From Sulfuricurvum sp. (GTDB taxonomy: Bacteria > Campylobacterota > Campylobacteria > Campylobacterales > Sulfurimonadaceae), in NCBI GenBank assembly GCA_014764075.1, contig JACXUE010000065.1, positions 1 through 8,126 on the forward strand: a DNA stretch of 8,126 bases, written 5' to 3'. The number at the start of each line of letters is the position of its first letter. Within the stretch, counting starts at the first letter, position 1. Below the pieces are notes generated by a model that searched no databases, had not been told where the DNA came from, and saw nothing but the letters and a program-made list of their open reading frames with translations. The position numbers and the translations under genes are program-made. Shown piece after piece: positions 7,502 through 8,126 of the stretch.

Positions 7502-8119
7502 TTACTTGTCATAATCAGGATCGTTGAGTGCAAGACGTTTTGCATACATAAAGCGTTGTTTGTAATAGGCTTTATTAATCGAATCGAATTGTACTTTTTT
7601 GTTTGCAAAAGAGGCATGAATCATTTGTCCGTCACCAGCATAAATAGCGACATGCGACGGATCGGATTTGTAGGTGCGATAAAAGAGTAGATCGCCAATT
7701 TGCAGATCATCCTTGCTCACCTCTTCCCCCAGCTGTGCCTGTTTAGCAGCACTGCGTGGAAGGGAGACGCCGAATTGGCGATACACCTGCTGTGTAAAGC
7801 CAGAACAATCTGTCCGTTCGCCGTCTCGACTACCGAAACCATAGGGTATCCCGAGGAAATCTTTGGCTCGCGCCAACAGTTTGTCTTTAACATTTCTAAT
7901 ATTATGAACGATTTTTTGGGTTTTACTTTTAGACTCTTCAATCTGAACTGTTTTTTCCAGACAAACCTCTTTAGAAGCGATAGGGGCAGGTTTTGGGATA
8001 ACCAAAAACGGTTTAGCATCCCGCCCGATTGAATCAGTCTCAACTTTGTCATTTCTAATTTGGCTCTCCGCTTGAGCCGATAATATCAGTAAAATCAGCG
8101 ATAGTGCCGTTCGCTTCAT
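7502..8119 (-). CDS. Exported NlpC/P60 family cell-wall peptidase
   Basis: This is a secreted peptidoglycan hydrolase of the C40 cysteine peptidase family, which cleaves bonds in the stem peptide, typically after D-glutamate. Numbered from the ATG at 8119, residues 1-17 form a signal peptide (MKRTAL, then a Leu/Ile-rich core, ending AQA), with likely signal peptidase I cleavage and no lipobox cysteine. A polar, lysine- and serine-rich linker runs to about residue 80. The NlpC/P60 domain fills the rest: Cys105 in TDCSGF, His156 in SHVAIY and His168 in MIHAS form the expected catalytic set, and GIPYGFGS lies just before the cysteine. A second in-frame ATG at 8125 would add Met-Pro; I prefer 8119 because it gives a standard lysine/arginine-led signal peptide, but the ribosome binding site is outside the window, so the start and even full completeness are not certain. 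It heads a two-gene unit with the downstream hypothetical gene. Confidence 0.92.
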   Translation of the reverse strand: MKRTALSLILLILSAQAESQIRNDKVETDSIGRDAKPFLVIPKPAPIASKEVCLEKTVQIEESKSKTQKIVHNIRNVKDKLLARAKDFLGIPYGFGSRDGERTDCSGFTQQVYRQFGVSLPRSAAKQAQLGEEVSKDDLQIGDLLFYRTYKSDPSHVAIYAGDGQMIHASFANKKVQFDSINKAYYKQRFMYAKRLALNDPDYDK

Positions 8120-8126
8120 CGGCATT

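Overview
The window looks like a chromosomal stretch from a Campylobacterota (former Epsilonproteobacteria) organism, most like the free-living Sulfurimonas/Sulfuricurvum type. This rests on my recognition of the style of the GlyS protein, the tight gene packing and the moderate GC, not on a database search. Six protein genes fill it almost end to end. The three gaps between genes are 4, 19 and 5 bases, so no intergenic stretch is long enough to hide an RNA gene or a conventional promoter. I saw no tRNA, rRNA, IS element, CRISPR array or attachment site.

Region 1 (1-3871, + strand) is a type III restriction-modification operon. It starts with the 3' part of mod, a beta-class adenine methyltransferase whose N-terminus and catalytic DPPY motif lie off the left edge. 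Four bases later comes res, a complete 760-residue helicase-nuclease. Mod provides sequence recognition and methylation; Res provides ATP-driven communication along DNA and cleavage. The part of mod expected to hold target recognition is much more AT-rich than the following domain.

Region 2 (3891-7041, + strand) begins only 19 bases after res. It holds glyS (glycyl-tRNA synthetase beta subunit) and, overlapping its end by 29 bases from a TTG start, an FAD-dependent oxidoreductase that resembles the oxidase half of MnmC, the tRNA wobble-uridine modification enzyme. If that reading is right, a glycine-charging enzyme and a glycine-linked tRNA-modification enzyme are translationally coupled.

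Region 3 (7032-8126, - strand) is a convergent two-gene unit. An exported NlpC/P60 cell-wall peptidase comes first, starting at or just beyond the right edge. Five bases downstream is an unrecognised 154-residue protein with a possible helix-turn-helix segment, whose 3' end overlaps the oxidoreductase gene by 10 bases.

Nothing here is clearly a new system. The points most worth a second look are the stand-alone MnmC oxidase-like gene coupled to glyS, the composition step inside mod, the absence of space for a promoter between the restriction operon and an essential gene, and the unknown 154-residue protein.
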